DNA from: Cognatishimia sp. MH4019
GTDB taxonomy: Bacteria; Pseudomonadota; Alphaproteobacteria; Rhodobacterales; Rhodobacteraceae
Direction of reading: 5' to 3'
Assembly (NCBI RefSeq): GCF_020177595.1
Contig: NZ_JAHTBL010000001.1
Coordinates: forward strand, 124,001 to 188,000
DNA length: 64,000 bases
This document shows, one piece after another, positions 18,481 through 27,207 of the stretch. Below the pieces are notes generated by a model, which saw only the letters and a program-made list of their open reading frames with translations, was not told the origin of the DNA and made no database searches. The position numbers and the translations under genes were made by a program. Numbering within the stretch: position 1 is the stretch's first letter; each line of letters starts with the position of its first letter.

Positions 18481-20354
18481 CAGCTGGCCTTCTTCAGCCC
18501 CATGAGTTTCGCGCGCGCGCGTGGGTCACTGTCAAAGAGCGCGGCCAGTTGTTCGGTCATGGCACCGGCAAGCTGTTCGACATCGGTGATGGTGACGGCG
18601 CGGTCGTAGTAGCGTGTCACGTCGTGGCCGATGCCGATTGCGATCAGTTCGACCGCTTTGCGCTTTTCGACCATCGCGATCACATCGCGCAGGTGTTTTT
18701 CGAGATAATTCGCAGGATTCACGGACAAGGTTGAGTCGTCCACCGGCGCGCCGTCGCTGATGACCATCAGGATTTTGCGCGCCTCGGGGCGGTTGACCAT
18801 CCGGCGGTGCGCCCATTCCAGCGCCTCGCCGTCGATGTTTTCCTTCAGCAGGCCTTCCTTCATCATCAGCCCCAGATTGGGGCGCACACGCCGCCAGGGT
18901 GCGTCGGCGGATTTGTAGATGATGTGTCGCAGATCGTTCAGGCGACCGGGTTGCTGGGGGCGGCCTTCGGCGAGCCATTGTTCGCGGCAGAGACCGCCTT
19001 TCCACGCGCGGGTGGTGAAGCCGAGAATCTCGACCTTGACCTGACAGCGCTCCAGCGTGCGGGCCAGAACATCCGCACAGATCGCCGCGATAGAGATCGG
19101 GCGACCGCGCATGGAGCCGGAATTGTCGAGCAGAAGTGTCACGACCGTGTCGCGGAACTCCGTGTCTTTTTCGACCTTGAAGGACAGGGGCGTCGTCGGG
19201 TTGGCAATCACACGGGCCAACCGACCAGCGTCGAGCATGCCTTCCTCGCGGTCAAACTCCCACGAGCGGTTTTGCTGGGCTTGCAGACGGCGCTGCAGCT
19301 TGTTGGCAAGGCGCGAAACGGCACCTTTCAAGGGCTCCAACTGCTGGTCGAGATAGGCGCGCAGGCGTTCCAGCTCGGCGGGTTCGGCCAGCTCTTCGGC
19401 CATGATCTCTTCGTCATTATCGGTTTGAAAGACGTCATAATTCGGGTCAGCGTCCGAAATAGGCGCAGGCTGAGGCGGCTCCAGCGGGCTTTCGCCCTCG
19501 GGCATCTCGGCCTCTTCGCCCATCTCGGCTTCGGCCATATCATCCAAAGTGACCGAGGCTTGGGAGGCGTCCTGCTGTTCCTCTTGAGACTGCTCGGGGG
19601 AGGCTTCCATATCCTCGTCGTCATTGTCATCTGACCCGGTACTGTCCGGCTCGGATTCGTCTTGTGCGTCTTCCTCGGCGGTGTCCTGATCTTCCACGTC
19701 GGTGCTGTCGGGATCGTCGCCCAACTGATCGCCATAGCCCAGATCTTCGATGATGCGCCGGGTGAGTTTCGCAAAAGCCGTTTGATCGGCCAGCGTGGCT
19801 TCAAGGTCTTCGAGCGTGCCGCCCGCCTGATCCTCGATAAAGCCCTGCCACAGCTCCATCACGTTGCGTGCGCCGGGGGGCAGGTCGCGACCCGTGGCGA
19901 GGTGACGGATCAGATAGCCTGCGGCGGTGGCCAGCGGTGCCTCGGAGGCCTCCTTGATCTGGTCATAGCCCCGGCGTTGCGCCTCATTGGCGATTTTGGC
20001 GTCGATGTTGCCAGCGGTGCCGGGCATGGCGTGCGCGCCGACGGCCTCGCAGCGGGCGGTTTCCATGGCGTCATAAAGATCGCGGGCCATCTGGCCTTGG
20101 GGCGCATAGCGATTATAGGTTGCCGCATTGTGGAACTTGTGGCGCAGCGCATAGGCGTCGGCAGTGCCGCGGGCCAGCAAGACCTCCTCGCGGGTCATGC
20201 GACGGGTGACTTGCGGCAGACGCACGGAATCATTGGTCTGACCCGGAGGATCGACCGAATACGTAACCGACAATTCGGGATCATCCGCCATCACCTTGGT
20301 GGCTTCAGCGAGCGCCTTTTTGAAAGGATCGGCGGGGTTGTCATTTTGTTGCAT
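18480..20354 (-). CDS. cobT: Cobaltochelatase subunit CobT
   Basis: CobT works with CobS (AAA+) and CobN to insert cobalt into hydrogenobyrinate a,c-diamide in aerobic cobalamin synthesis. The 624-aa protein has an N-terminal helical region, a very acidic stretch (about residues 210-300, runs of Asp/Glu/Gln/Ser), and a C-terminal von Willebrand A domain. The MIDAS motif reads [16 protein letters not shown]. These are the known features of CobT, and the length fits. cobS lies upstream on the same strand, separated by a small secreted protein gene. cobN is not in the window. The stop overlaps the pepP-like gene's start. Confidence 0.95.
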   Translation of the reverse strand: MQQNDNPADPFKKALAEATKVMADDPELSVTYSVDPPGQTNDSVRLPQVTRRMTREEVLLARGTADAYALRHKFHNAATYNRYAPQGQMARDLYDAMETARCEAVGAHAMPGTAGNIDAKIANEAQRRGYDQIKEASEAPLATAAGYLIRHLATGRDLPPGARNVMELWQGFIEDQAGGTLEDLEATLADQTAFAKLTRRIIEDLGYGDQLGDDPDSTDVEDQDTAEEDAQDESEPDSTGSDDNDDEDMEASPEQSQEEQQDASQASVTLDDMAEAEMGEEAEMPEGESPLEPPQPAPISDADPNYDVFQTDNDEEIMAEELAEPAELERLRAYLDQQLEPLKGAVSRLANKLQRRLQAQQNRSWEFDREEGMLDAGRLARVIANPTTPLSFKVEKDTEFRDTVVTLLLDNSGSMRGRPISIAAICADVLARTLERCQVKVEILGFTTRAWKGGLCREQWLAEGRPQQPGRLNDLRHIIYKSADAPWRRVRPNLGLMMKEGLLKENIDGEALEWAHRRMVNRPEARKILMVISDGAPVDDSTLSVNPANYLEKHLRDVIAMVEKRKAVELIAIGIGHDVTRYYDRAVTITDVEQLAGAMTEQLAALFDSDPRARAKLMGLKKAS

Positions 20355-20432
20355 GCGCAGCGTCCGAAAGCGAGGTGTTGGCGCATAACCTAGGTCAAAC
20401 CCCTGCCGAGGGCCAATGGAAAAGCAGGGGGT

Positions 20433-20478
20433 GGTTTCGCGTGCGAAACCGGGTTTTCAGAGGGCTTTCATTGAAAAC
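20433..20478. repeat. Palindromes upstream of cobT
   Basis: A perfect palindrome with 8-bp arms GGTTTCGC and GCGAAACC (20433-20440, 20443-20450) and a 2-base loop. Three bases later comes a second inverted repeat, GTTTTCA / TGAAAAC (20453-20459, 20472-20478). Both lie in the 233-base spacer between cobT and the small secreted gene. The rest of the spacer is AT-rich with a T-run but shows no gene. Confidence 0.5.
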
Positions 20479-20587
20479 ATTGGAGGTTTTTTCGCGCAAC
20501 TTAACATAATACTTGAGGGGCTTGCAGCGTACTGTTTTTAAACGCATTTTTTACGTTTCGTAAGGTGCTGTAGCGGGGGAAGAGGCG

Positions 20588-21001
20588 CTATCCCAGCAAG
20601 AAGCGGTCGCATTCGCGCAAGAACGCGTCTGCGGCTTCGCGGGCTTTCGCCTTGATGACGGCATCGTCGTAGAAGTCAGCGCGCATCAGCAGGCGGGACT
20701 GGGCGAGCTTGGCGTGGATTTGCCAATTCATCGCTTGTGCCTGTGGCAGGCCGTAATCCACCGCGTCGGGGATGGTCGCGGTCAACAACGCCTCGAAATC
20801 GCCGCGCTGGGTTTCCAGTTGTTCCGGGACCTGCCCGCCGATGGTGCGCTGGTGATCGACGAAGGCAGAGAGCCGTCCGGCGCAGGTTGCAAACACCTGA
20901 ACCCGTTCTGACGGTGAGGTCGGCCACGGTTGCGTGCTGCCCATAACGGGTCCCAGTCCGATAAGACCCAGTATGAGCGCTATAGTTATTTTTCTGCTCA
21001 T
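20588..21001 (-). CDS. Small secreted protein of unknown function between cobS and cobT
   Basis: A 137-aa protein with a clear signal peptide: MSRK, then a hydrophobic core ITIALILGLIGLGPVMG (5-21), with cleavage probably near 21-23. The mature part is helical and holds two cysteines, in VFATCAGRLSAF and FLRECDRFL, which could form a disulfide in the periplasm. I do not recognise the family. It lies on the same strand between cobS and cobT, with 135 bases to cobS and 233 bases to cobT. Its start codon sits in an inverted repeat and overlaps a tiny leader ORF by ATGA, which suggests translational control. Confidence 0.8.
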   Translation of the reverse strand: MSRKITIALILGLIGLGPVMGSTQPWPTSPSERVQVFATCAGRLSAFVDHQRTIGGQVPEQLETQRGDFEALLTATIPDAVDYGLPQAQAMNWQIHAKLAQSRLLMRADFYDDAVIKAKAREAADAFLRECDRFLLG

Positions 21002-21027
21002 GTTTTCAACTTTACTGCTGAAAACAT
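20998..21027 (-). CDS. Possible 9-codon leader ORF overlapping the next start
   Basis: On the minus strand an ATG at 21027 opens a 9-residue frame (MFSAVKLKT) whose TGA overlaps the ATG of the small secreted gene as ATGA. Both ATGs lie in the arms of a 10-bp inverted repeat. No clear Shine-Dalgarno sequence precedes it. A translated leader is a hypothesis only. Confidence 0.35.
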   Translation of the reverse strand: MFSAVKLKT

Positions 21028-21028
21028 G
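20999..21028. promoter_or_regulatory. 10-bp inverted repeat over the start codon
   Basis: Arms CATGTTTTCA (20999-21008) and TGAAAACATG (21019-21028) are perfect, with a 10-base centre. In the RNA of the small secreted gene, the second arm contains its start codon, so the hairpin could hide the start from ribosomes. It could equally be a dimeric protein site. Confidence 0.6.
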
Positions 21029-21136
21029 TCTAACAATTAGGCTATTTAAGAACGGTTAACAGGTGTGACTAAATTGTATGCAAAGGTCTACTGTCGGCCC
21101 AAGCCGTTCACATGTCCCTGTGTGCGGTGAGGTCGC

Positions 21137-22123
21137 TTAACCGAGGCTCATGCTCGCCGCGCTTTCGGGCAGTTCTTCGTCAAAGCAACGCTGATAGAAC
21201 TCGGCGACCGTCTGGCGCTCTAGCTCATCGCATTTGTTGAGGAAGGACAGCCGGAAGGCGTAACCGACATTGCGGAAAATCTCGGCATTTTGGGCCCATG
21301 CGATCACGGTGCGCGGGCTCATCACTGTGCTGAGATCGCCGTTCATGAAGGCGGTCCGTGTCAGGTCAGCGACGGTGACCATGCGCTGGACAGTCGTGCG
21401 ACCTTCGGCAGTATTATAATGGGGCGATTTGGCCAGAACGATGGCGGCCTCGGCCTCGACCGAGAGATAGTTGAGCGTCGCCACAAGGCTCCACCGGTCC
21501 ATCTGGCCCTGGTTGATCTGCTGGGTGCCGTGATAGAGGCCGGTCGTATCGCCCAAACCAACCGTGTTGGCGGTCGCGAAGATGCGGAAATTGGGGTGCG
21601 GCTCAATGACCTGGTTCTGATCGAGCAGGGTCAGCTTGCCGTCGACTTCGAGCACACGCTGGATCACGAACATCACGTCAGCGCGGCCCGCATCATATTC
21701 GTCGAACACAATGGCGCAAGGATTGCGTAAGGCCCAGGGCAGAATTCCCTCTTGAAAATCAGTGACTTGCTTGCCGTCTTTCAGCTTGATGGCGTCTTTG
21801 CCAATCAGGTCGATCCGGCTGATATGGCTGTCGAGGTTCACACGCACCGTGGGCCAGTTCAGGCGGGCGGCGACCTGTTCGATATGGGTCGATTTGCCCG
21901 TGCCGTGATAGCCTTGGATCATCACACGGCGGTTGTGCGAAAACCCGGCCAGAATGGCGAGGGTCGTGTCAGGGTCGAACTTGTAGGTGCTGTCGATCTC
22001 AGGCACGCGGTCTGTGCGCTCGGCGAAGCCTTTGACGACCATGTTGGTGTCAATTCCGAAGACCTCGCGAACAGAAATCTCTTCGGTCGGTTTTGCGCTG
22101 ATATCTATCGTGCCGTCTGCCAT
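21137..22123 (-). CDS. cobS: Cobaltochelatase subunit CobS (AAA+ ATPase)
   Basis: CobS is the AAA+ motor of the aerobic cobaltochelatase; it forms rings with CobT and drives cobalt insertion by CobN. The 328-aa protein has Walker [17 protein letters not shown] (near residue 90), Walker [16 protein letters not shown], and sensor-1 region [21 protein letters not shown]. Length is normal. The start is preceded by AAGGACCTAAC. It is transcribed toward the small secreted gene and cobT and diverges from a membrane protein gene. Confidence 0.96.
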   Translation of the reverse strand: MADGTIDISAKPTEEISVREVFGIDTNMVVKGFAERTDRVPEIDSTYKFDPDTTLAILAGFSHNRRVMIQGYHGTGKSTHIEQVAARLNWPTVRVNLDSHISRIDLIGKDAIKLKDGKQVTDFQEGILPWALRNPCAIVFDEYDAGRADVMFVIQRVLEVDGKLTLLDQNQVIEPHPNFRIFATANTVGLGDTTGLYHGTQQINQGQMDRWSLVATLNYLSVEAEAAIVLAKSPHYNTAEGRTTVQRMVTVADLTRTAFMNGDLSTVMSPRTVIAWAQNAEIFRNVGYAFRLSFLNKCDELERQTVAEFYQRCFDEELPESAASMSLG

Positions 22124-22282
22124 GTTAGGTCCTTCCTGCGTGCCCTTTTGGGCCTCGGCCCGTGGTGCAACATATCGCGGACAAGGGCAAGGGGAAGGGG
22201 GCCGGTTGCAGAAACGAAAAACCTCTGCTCGGGCGGGTGCGGTTCCCTATTTTTGCCACGATTGGTCCGTATCGCGCTTTTG

Positions 22283-22789
22283 ATGAGAAATGTACTGAGT
22301 TCCCATGTGAAAGGGCTTTCGCGCCGGTTAAGCCCAGGCGAAAGCAAGCTCGTGGCAGCGTGCTTTGTGGGCGCTGTGTTTGGCATGTTCCTGTCCTGGT
22401 CCGCGTTGGACACGCTGTCATGGCGCACGTCCGTGGCGCAGAACGACTGGACAACGCAAGAGCGGTGGCTGGTTTTCACCGGCACGGTCGTGCTGGGCGG
22501 GCTGGTCTTTTTCATGCGAAAACATTTTGGCCATGGTGGCATTGTCGGGCTGCTGCGCACGGGCATTGCCGGGCTTTGGGTGCTGTTTTTGGCGGGCGTC
22601 ATTACCGGCACATTGAATATGCCGCTTTGGGGGACGACCTTTGGCGTTATCATCATCGCGGGCACCATCGCGAAGTCACCACTGGTGGCACTCAGCGGGG
22701 TGGGGGCGCTGGCGCTGGTACATTGGCTGTGCAGGCCCTGGCAGATCGAGCGTCGGTCGATCTTTGGCTATGGCGAGATGGAGTTCTAG
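22283..22789 (+). CDS. Four-helix membrane protein of unknown function
   Basis: A 168-aa protein. The reading frame is open far upstream, but the part before 22283 runs antisense to cobS, so the ATG at 22283 is the sensible start. Hydrophobic helices are at about 22-42 (LVAACFVGAVFGMFLSWSAL), 62-82, 92-112 and 118-145, separated by short polar loops. The tail is charged (CRPWQIERRSIFGYGEMEF). I do not recognise the family. It diverges from cobS and converges on the J-domain gene, with a terminator-like hairpin between the two stops. Confidence 0.72.
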   Translation: MRNVLSSHVKGLSRRLSPGESKLVAACFVGAVFGMFLSWSALDTLSWRTSVAQNDWTTQERWLVFTGTVVLGGLVFFMRKHFGHGGIVGLLRTGIAGLWVLFLAGVITGTLNMPLWGTTFGVIIIAGTIAKSPLVALSGVGALALVHWLCRPWQIERRSIFGYGEMEF

Positions 22790-22808
22790 CAGAGCGCGCA
22801 GGCAAGGC

Positions 22809-22829
22809 CCCGGATCAGGTCCGGGGCGC
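22809..22829. terminator. Bidirectional hairpin between converging genes
   Basis: Arms GCCCCGGA (22809-22816) and TCCGGGGC (22822-22829) with a 5-base loop lie exactly between the stops of the membrane protein gene and the J-domain gene. There is no long T-run, so its strength as an intrinsic terminator is uncertain. Confidence 0.6.
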
Positions 22830-22834
22830 TTGAG

Positions 22835-23464
22835 TTACTTGAAACTGCGGCTTTCCTTGATCTGATCCCAGGCCCAGACGACCTCCTGCAACTTCTCTTC
22901 ATCCGAGCGATCTCCGCCGTTCATATCGGGGTGCAGGATCTTGATCAGCGCCTTGTAGCTTTTGCGGATTTCGGCCTTGGTCCAGTGGTCCTTGGCTTCA
23001 AGGATTTCAATCGCGCGCCGCTCGGTCGGGGGCAGCTTGCGCGTGCCGGTGATGGATTTGCCGGGGTTGCGCGTGGCGTTGGCGCCCAGCACCTCATGGG
23101 CGTCATTCACGCCGAGACGTGCCCAGGCGCGCTGTTCGTCGGTCTGCTTGCCAAACGGTTTTGTCTCACGCTCCCAGACGCGGTCCTTATCCATCTGCTC
23201 GTTGAAGGCCTCGTCCGAGGTGCCGTCGAAGAAGTTCCATTTCAGGTTATACTCGCGGACATGTTCTTTACAGAACCAGAAGAAATCATCGAGGATATCG
23301 GGCGATTTCGGGGCGCGGTATTTGCCCGCCTCCTGACAGCCGGGCTTGTCGCAAATCCGGGTCGAGGTTTCGAACGCGCCGGACATGCCGCGACGTCCGC
23401 GGGTGTTTTTCTTCTTGGCAGAAGAGACGGACATATCAAACCCGAAGGGATCGTCTTTGGACAT
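22835..23464 (-). CDS. J-domain (DnaJ-like) protein with Cys/His cluster
   Basis: A 209-aa co-chaperone-like protein. The J-domain is at the C-terminus (about 147-207), with helix II/III signature RKSYKALIKILHPDMNGGD holding the HPD that stimulates Hsp70. The N-terminal half has RICDKPGCQEAGKYRAP followed by FFWFCKEHVREYN, a C-x4-C ... C-x2-H pattern that could bind zinc. Homologues of this layout occur in Rhodobacterales as I recall. It lies near cobS but is separated from it by an opposite-strand gene, so a link to cobaltochelatase assembly is speculative. Confidence 0.88.
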   Translation of the reverse strand: MSKDDPFGFDMSVSSAKKKNTRGRRGMSGAFETSTRICDKPGCQEAGKYRAPKSPDILDDFFWFCKEHVREYNLKWNFFDGTSDEAFNEQMDKDRVWERETKPFGKQTDEQRAWARLGVNDAHEVLGANATRNPGKSITGTRKLPPTERRAIEILEAKDHWTKAEIRKSYKALIKILHPDMNGGDRSDEEKLQEVVWAWDQIKESRSFK

Positions 23465-23540
23465 ATCTGGGACACCTTTTCGACTCGGAACAGGGAGTTT
23501 AGACTGTCCGGGCCGAGATTGAAGGGGGCGGGGCGAAAAA

Positions 23541-23795
23541 ATGTCGAGAACAGAAGAAATCAGAACAGCACTTGAGGTGAGCTTTGCACCGCAATCTCTT
23601 GAAGTGATTGACGAAAGCGAAAGCCATAGGGGGCACGCAGGCTATCAGGAAGGTGGTGAAAGCCATTTCCGTGTGCGGATCAAAGCCGATGCCTTTGCCC
23701 CGATGAGCCGGATCGAGCGGCACCGCGCTGTGCACAAGGCGCTTGGCGCCGATCTGGTCGGGCGTATTCACGCATTGGCTTTGGACATCAGCTGA
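23541..23795 (+). CDS. BolA family protein
   Basis: An 84-aa BolA-like protein. Signature parts are FAPQSLEVIDESESHRGHAG, with the conserved His, then ESHFRVRIKADAF and RIERHRAVHKALGADLVGRIHALALDI, the helix that carries the metal-ligand histidine. BolA proteins pair with monothiol glutaredoxins in iron-sulfur trafficking; some act as regulators. No glutaredoxin gene is adjacent. The stop is directly followed by the stop of the opposing DUF4177 gene (no base between). Confidence 0.93.
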   Translation: MSRTEEIRTALEVSFAPQSLEVIDESESHRGHAGYQEGGESHFRVRIKADAFAPMSRIERHRAVHKALGADLVGRIHALALDIS

Positions 23796-24188
23796 TTACT
23801 CAGCCGCGACGCTGGAGCCATCCGTGGGTTTGTCGGTGTTCACAGCAGGACCAACAGGCGGAGCTTTGCCCGGCTCTTCGGCTTGCTTGATCAGCTTGGC
23901 GGCCTCGGGTTCCGATTTGGGGGAAGGGACAGGCGTGATCACCGCGTCGTCGCTTTCAAGGGCGCGGCGAAAGACAAGCACGTTCTGAAAGACTGTGGTT
24001 TTTGAGGTGAGACCGCTGCGCTCTTCCGAGGGGAGCGTGTCTGCGCGCTGATATTCCCAGCCTTGCGCGCCCATCTCGTTCATCAGGGTTTCGAGCGTAT
24101 GCGCGAACCGCGCATCACCGGCCTTGATGCCTTTGATCTTCTCGCCGCGCTTGGGCGCAGGCACGACTTTATATTCGAACATCGTCAT
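23796..24188 (-). CDS. DUF4177 domain-containing protein
   Basis: A 130-aa protein. Residues 1-60 match the DUF4177 pattern: FEYKVVPAPKRGEKIKGIKA, then FAHTLETLMNEMGAQGWEYQRADTLP. The second half is Pro/Ala/Glu-rich and probably disordered. I chose 24188 (GGGAG with 6-base spacing) over an upstream in-frame ATG. The function of the family is unknown. Confidence 0.82.
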   Translation of the reverse strand: MTMFEYKVVPAPKRGEKIKGIKAGDARFAHTLETLMNEMGAQGWEYQRADTLPSEERSGLTSKTTVFQNVLVFRRALESDDAVITPVPSPKSEPEAAKLIKQAEEPGKAPPVGPAVNTDKPTDGSSVAAE

Positions 24189-24351
24189 CGAGAACTCCCA
24201 TTCCAGTGGGCCGCACGCTAGCAAATTCAGCGCAAAAGGCCAAGAAATTAAGGGGTTAGCACCGTCCACAATGGGTGGTGGCACGGCCCCGATACAGTGC
24301 GAGATATAGGGTCAACAGCGCAGGCTGCAAGTTGGCGGGCGCGGATGCGCG

Positions 24352-25863
24352 TTAGTCCGCCAGCTTCTTTGCGACGATTTCGTTGACCGCCTTGGGGTTT
24401 GCCTTGCCGCCGGTGGCTTTCATGACCTGACCCACGAACCAACCTGCAAGCTTGGGGTTTTCCTTGGCCTTGGCAACCTGCGCGGGGTTGTCGGCGATCA
24501 CCTGATCGACAGCGGCTTCAATCGCGCCGGTGTCGGTGACCTGCTTCATGCCGCGCGCCTCGACGATTTCCGCCGGGTCGCCGCCTTCGGTATAGACGAT
24601 CTCAAAGAGGTCCTTGGCGATCTTGCCGCTGATATCGCCCTTGGTGATGAGCGTGATAATCCCGCCCAACTGGTCAGGCGAGACGGGGCTTTCCGTGATC
24701 TCTTTCTCGTCCTTTTTCAGACGACCGAAAAGTTCGTTGATGACCCAGTTCGCGGCTAGCTTGCCATCGCGCCCTTCGGCCACTTTTTCGAAGAAAGCGG
24801 CGGCGGCGGTTTCGGCGGTCAGCACGGATGCGTCATAATCCGACAGGCCGAAGTCACTGATGAAGCGGGCCTTCTTTTCGTCGGGCAGTTCAGGCAGATC
24901 GTTCGCGATGTCATCGACCCAGCCTTGTTCAATCTCTAAAGGCAGCAGATCGGGGCAGGGGAAATAGCGGTAGTCATGCGCTTCTTCTTTCGAGCGCATG
25001 GATCGCGTTTCGCCTTTGTCCGGATCATAGAGACGGGTTTCCTGCACAACCTCGCCGCCGTCTTCGATGATGGCGATCTGGCGGCGTGCCTCGACCTCGA
25101 TCGCTTGCTGGATAAAGCGCATGGAGTTCATGTTCTTGATCTCGCAGCGGGTGCCGAGGTGGCTGAAATCCTGCGTTTCCTGATACTTCTCGTAATCGCC
25201 CGGACGGCAGACCGAGACATTGACGTCCGCGCGCAGATTGCCGTTTTGCATATTGCCGTCGCAGGTGCCCAGATATTGCATGATCTGGCGCAGTTTCACG
25301 ACATAGGCGGCGGCCTCTTCCGGGCCTCGGATATCGGGGCGCGAGACGATCTCCATCAGGGCGACGCCTGTGCGGTTGAGGTCCACGAAGGACATGTTCG
25401 GGTCCATGTCGTGGATGGATTTGCCCGCGTCCTGCTCAAGGTGGATGCGTTCCACCCGCACCAGACGGGCGGTGCCGTCGCCCAGTTCAACCAGCACTTC
25501 GCCTTCGCCCACGATGGGGTGATAGAGCTGCGAAATCTGGTAGCCCTGCGGCAGGTCGGGGTAGAAATAGTTCTTGCGGTCAAAGGCCGACCACAGGTTG
25601 ATGTCGGCTTTCAGGCCAAGCCCTGTGCGCACCGCTTGGGCCACGCAAAACTCGTTGATGACAGGCAGCATACCCGGCATGGCGGCGTCCACGAACGCCA
25701 CGTTGCTGTTAGGCTCTGCGCCGAATGTGGTGGAGGCACCTGAAAAGAGCTTGGCGTTGGAGGCCACCTGCGCGTGGACCTCAAGGCCGATCACCAGCTC
25801 CCAGTCATGCTTGGCGCCAGCAATGACTTTGGGCTTCGGGGTCTCATAGGTCAGATCAAGCAT
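24352..25863 (-). CDS. gatB: Aspartyl/glutamyl-tRNA amidotransferase subunit B
   Basis: GatB is the kinase/transamidation subunit of GatCAB, which converts Glu-tRNA(Gln) or Asp-tRNA(Asn) to the amide form in bacteria lacking the direct synthetase. The 503-aa protein opens with [13 protein letters not shown], followed by [38 protein letters not shown] and [18 protein letters not shown]. The C-terminal tail domain (YqeY-like) ends [18 protein letters not shown]. Length is normal. gatA and gatC are not in the window. The 163-base spacer toward the DUF4177 gene shows no feature I can name. Confidence 0.97.
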   Translation of the reverse strand: MLDLTYETPKPKVIAGAKHDWELVIGLEVHAQVASNAKLFSGASTTFGAEPNSNVAFVDAAMPGMLPVINEFCVAQAVRTGLGLKADINLWSAFDRKNYFYPDLPQGYQISQLYHPIVGEGEVLVELGDGTARLVRVERIHLEQDAGKSIHDMDPNMSFVDLNRTGVALMEIVSRPDIRGPEEAAAYVVKLRQIMQYLGTCDGNMQNGNLRADVNVSVCRPGDYEKYQETQDFSHLGTRCEIKNMNSMRFIQQAIEVEARRQIAIIEDGGEVVQETRLYDPDKGETRSMRSKEEAHDYRYFPCPDLLPLEIEQGWVDDIANDLPELPDEKKARFISDFGLSDYDASVLTAETAAAAFFEKVAEGRDGKLAANWVINELFGRLKKDEKEITESPVSPDQLGGIITLITKGDISGKIAKDLFEIVYTEGGDPAEIVEARGMKQVTDTGAIEAAVDQVIADNPAQVAKAKENPKLAGWFVGQVMKATGGKANPKAVNEIVAKKLAD

Positions 25864-26034
25864 GGGGCAGGTCCTGTTCGTGGGTTGATTGCGTTTTAGG
25901 CCGCGCGGCGAAGAGGGACAAGAGGGGGATTTGCGCCGACAGTCGCGCGGATTTCGGCGGGTTGTTCGCGTAGGCGAAACGATGTGGCAGCGCGGCCCTT
26001 GCCAGCGTGTCTGTGGCTGGGGCAGTCTTTCGGA

Positions 26035-26757
26035 ATGAAAGTGATTGCTGCCTTTATTCTGAGTGCTTTAGCTGCGTTGCCTTTGGCAGCGGACCCGTCG
26101 CAAATTCGACCCGTCTCGCGGGCCACGGCGATGGATCGGCTGGTGGATACATCCGTGCAATTGCCCACCCCCCGCGTATCGGCTGACGTGCGGCCCATCG
26201 CGCGGGACGAGGGCTTTCCCCGCATGCGCTGGGATCATCGGGGTGAACACGCGCTTTGGACGCGCGCGGCTATGAAGGCGGTTCAAGGGCATGGTGCGCC
26301 TTTGGTGCAGATGGTGCCTAAGGACATTGTAGAGTGGTGCCCGGCATACCCCTATAACGGGCCAGAGGCCCGGGCGGCGTTTTGGGTCGGCTTTATGTCG
26401 GCGCTGTCCAAACATGAAAGCACCTATAAACCGCGCGCGGTGGGCGGGGGCGGCAAGTGGTATGGCTTGTTGCAAATCCTGCCTGCAACGGCACGCGGAT
26501 ACGGGTGCCGCGCTGGCACGGGCGAGGCGCTGAAAAGCGGGCCTGCGAACCTGAGTTGCGCCGCGCGGATCATGGCGACAACGGTGCAGCGCGACGGTGT
26601 GATCCATGCGCGCCAACCGCGGTGGAGCGGTGTGTCTGCGGATTGGGGGCCGATGCGCAGCCCGAGCAAACGGGCGGATATGGCCAATTGGCTGAAGCGG
26701 CAAAGCTATTGCAAGCCGTTGAAATCATTGCGCCCTCAAGCGCGCAATTTCAACTAG
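26035..26757 (+). CDS. Periplasmic lytic transglycosylase-like protein
   Basis: A 240-aa secreted protein with signal peptide [19 protein letters not shown]. The catalytic-type glutamate is in [20 protein letters not shown], followed by [18 protein letters not shown], the ES...GLLQI pattern of family 1 lytic transglycosylases (SLT fold). Three or four cysteines (EWCPAY, YGCRAG, LSCAAR, SYCKPL) could form disulfides in the periplasm. The start at 26035 is the one that exposes the signal peptide. The stop overlaps the converging gene's stop within CTAG. Confidence 0.85.
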   Translation: MKVIAAFILSALAALPLAADPSQIRPVSRATAMDRLVDTSVQLPTPRVSADVRPIARDEGFPRMRWDHRGEHALWTRAAMKAVQGHGAPLVQMVPKDIVEWCPAYPYNGPEARAAFWVGFMSALSKHESTYKPRAVGGGGKWYGLLQILPATARGYGCRAGTGEALKSGPANLSCAARIMATTVQRDGVIHARQPRWSGVSADWGPMRSPSKRADMANWLKRQSYCKPLKSLRPQARNFN

Positions 26758-27164
26758 ATCGGATTGTGGATAATGTTGAAGCGCGCCAGTTGCGTGCGCA
26801 GCTTGTGGCTGACCGGATAGCTTTCCCGAGGCAGGCTCACCCGTTCGCCGTCGGTCAAATGAACCAAGACCAGATCGGGTCCATCCGTTTCGTAGATGAT
26901 CTCAACCCGGGCGATATCGGCAAGTTCGATTGAGCCTGCGATGCCGTCGCCGTAATAGTGAAGGCCCCCCGCATCCAGAGTCAGACCGGATTTCGGATTG
27001 GTATAGGTGCGCCAGACCAGCAGGATTGCCGACAGGCCCCAGATCGCCAGGATCCACCAAGGCGCGTCCATCATCACAGCACCCGCGACCATCGCGACAC
27101 CGATCAGGGTCATGATGATAAAGAAGGGGTCTCGCCCGGTGACATGATGCTCAAATGGCTCCAT
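26754..27164 (-). CDS. Small membrane protein, unknown function
   Basis: A 136-aa protein with two close transmembrane helices (about 14-32 and 36-54) followed by a soluble beta-rich C-terminal region (LTLDAGGLHYYGDGIAGSIELADIARVEIIYE ... VLVHLTDGERVSLP). This resembles a membrane-anchored PH-like domain in outline, but I cannot name a family. It ends in a CTAG stop overlap with the transglycosylase gene and lies 43 bases from the 3' end of pepN on the same strand, so it may be cotranscribed with pepN. Confidence 0.75.
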   Translation of the reverse strand: MEPFEHHVTGRDPFFIIMTLIGVAMVAGAVMMDAPWWILAIWGLSAILLVWRTYTNPKSGLTLDAGGLHYYGDGIAGSIELADIARVEIIYETDGPDLVLVHLTDGERVSLPRESYPVSHKLRTQLARFNIIHNPI

Positions 27165-27207
27165 GACATAGGCCTATTTGCCAAATTGGGCGGGAATTTG
27201 ACGCAGG

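Noticed and set aside
21046-21060. TTAA-N6-TTAAC resembling a CtrA site upstream of the small secreted gene
   Set aside because: The usual spacing is 7 bases, not 6, and short AT motifs of this kind occur by chance.
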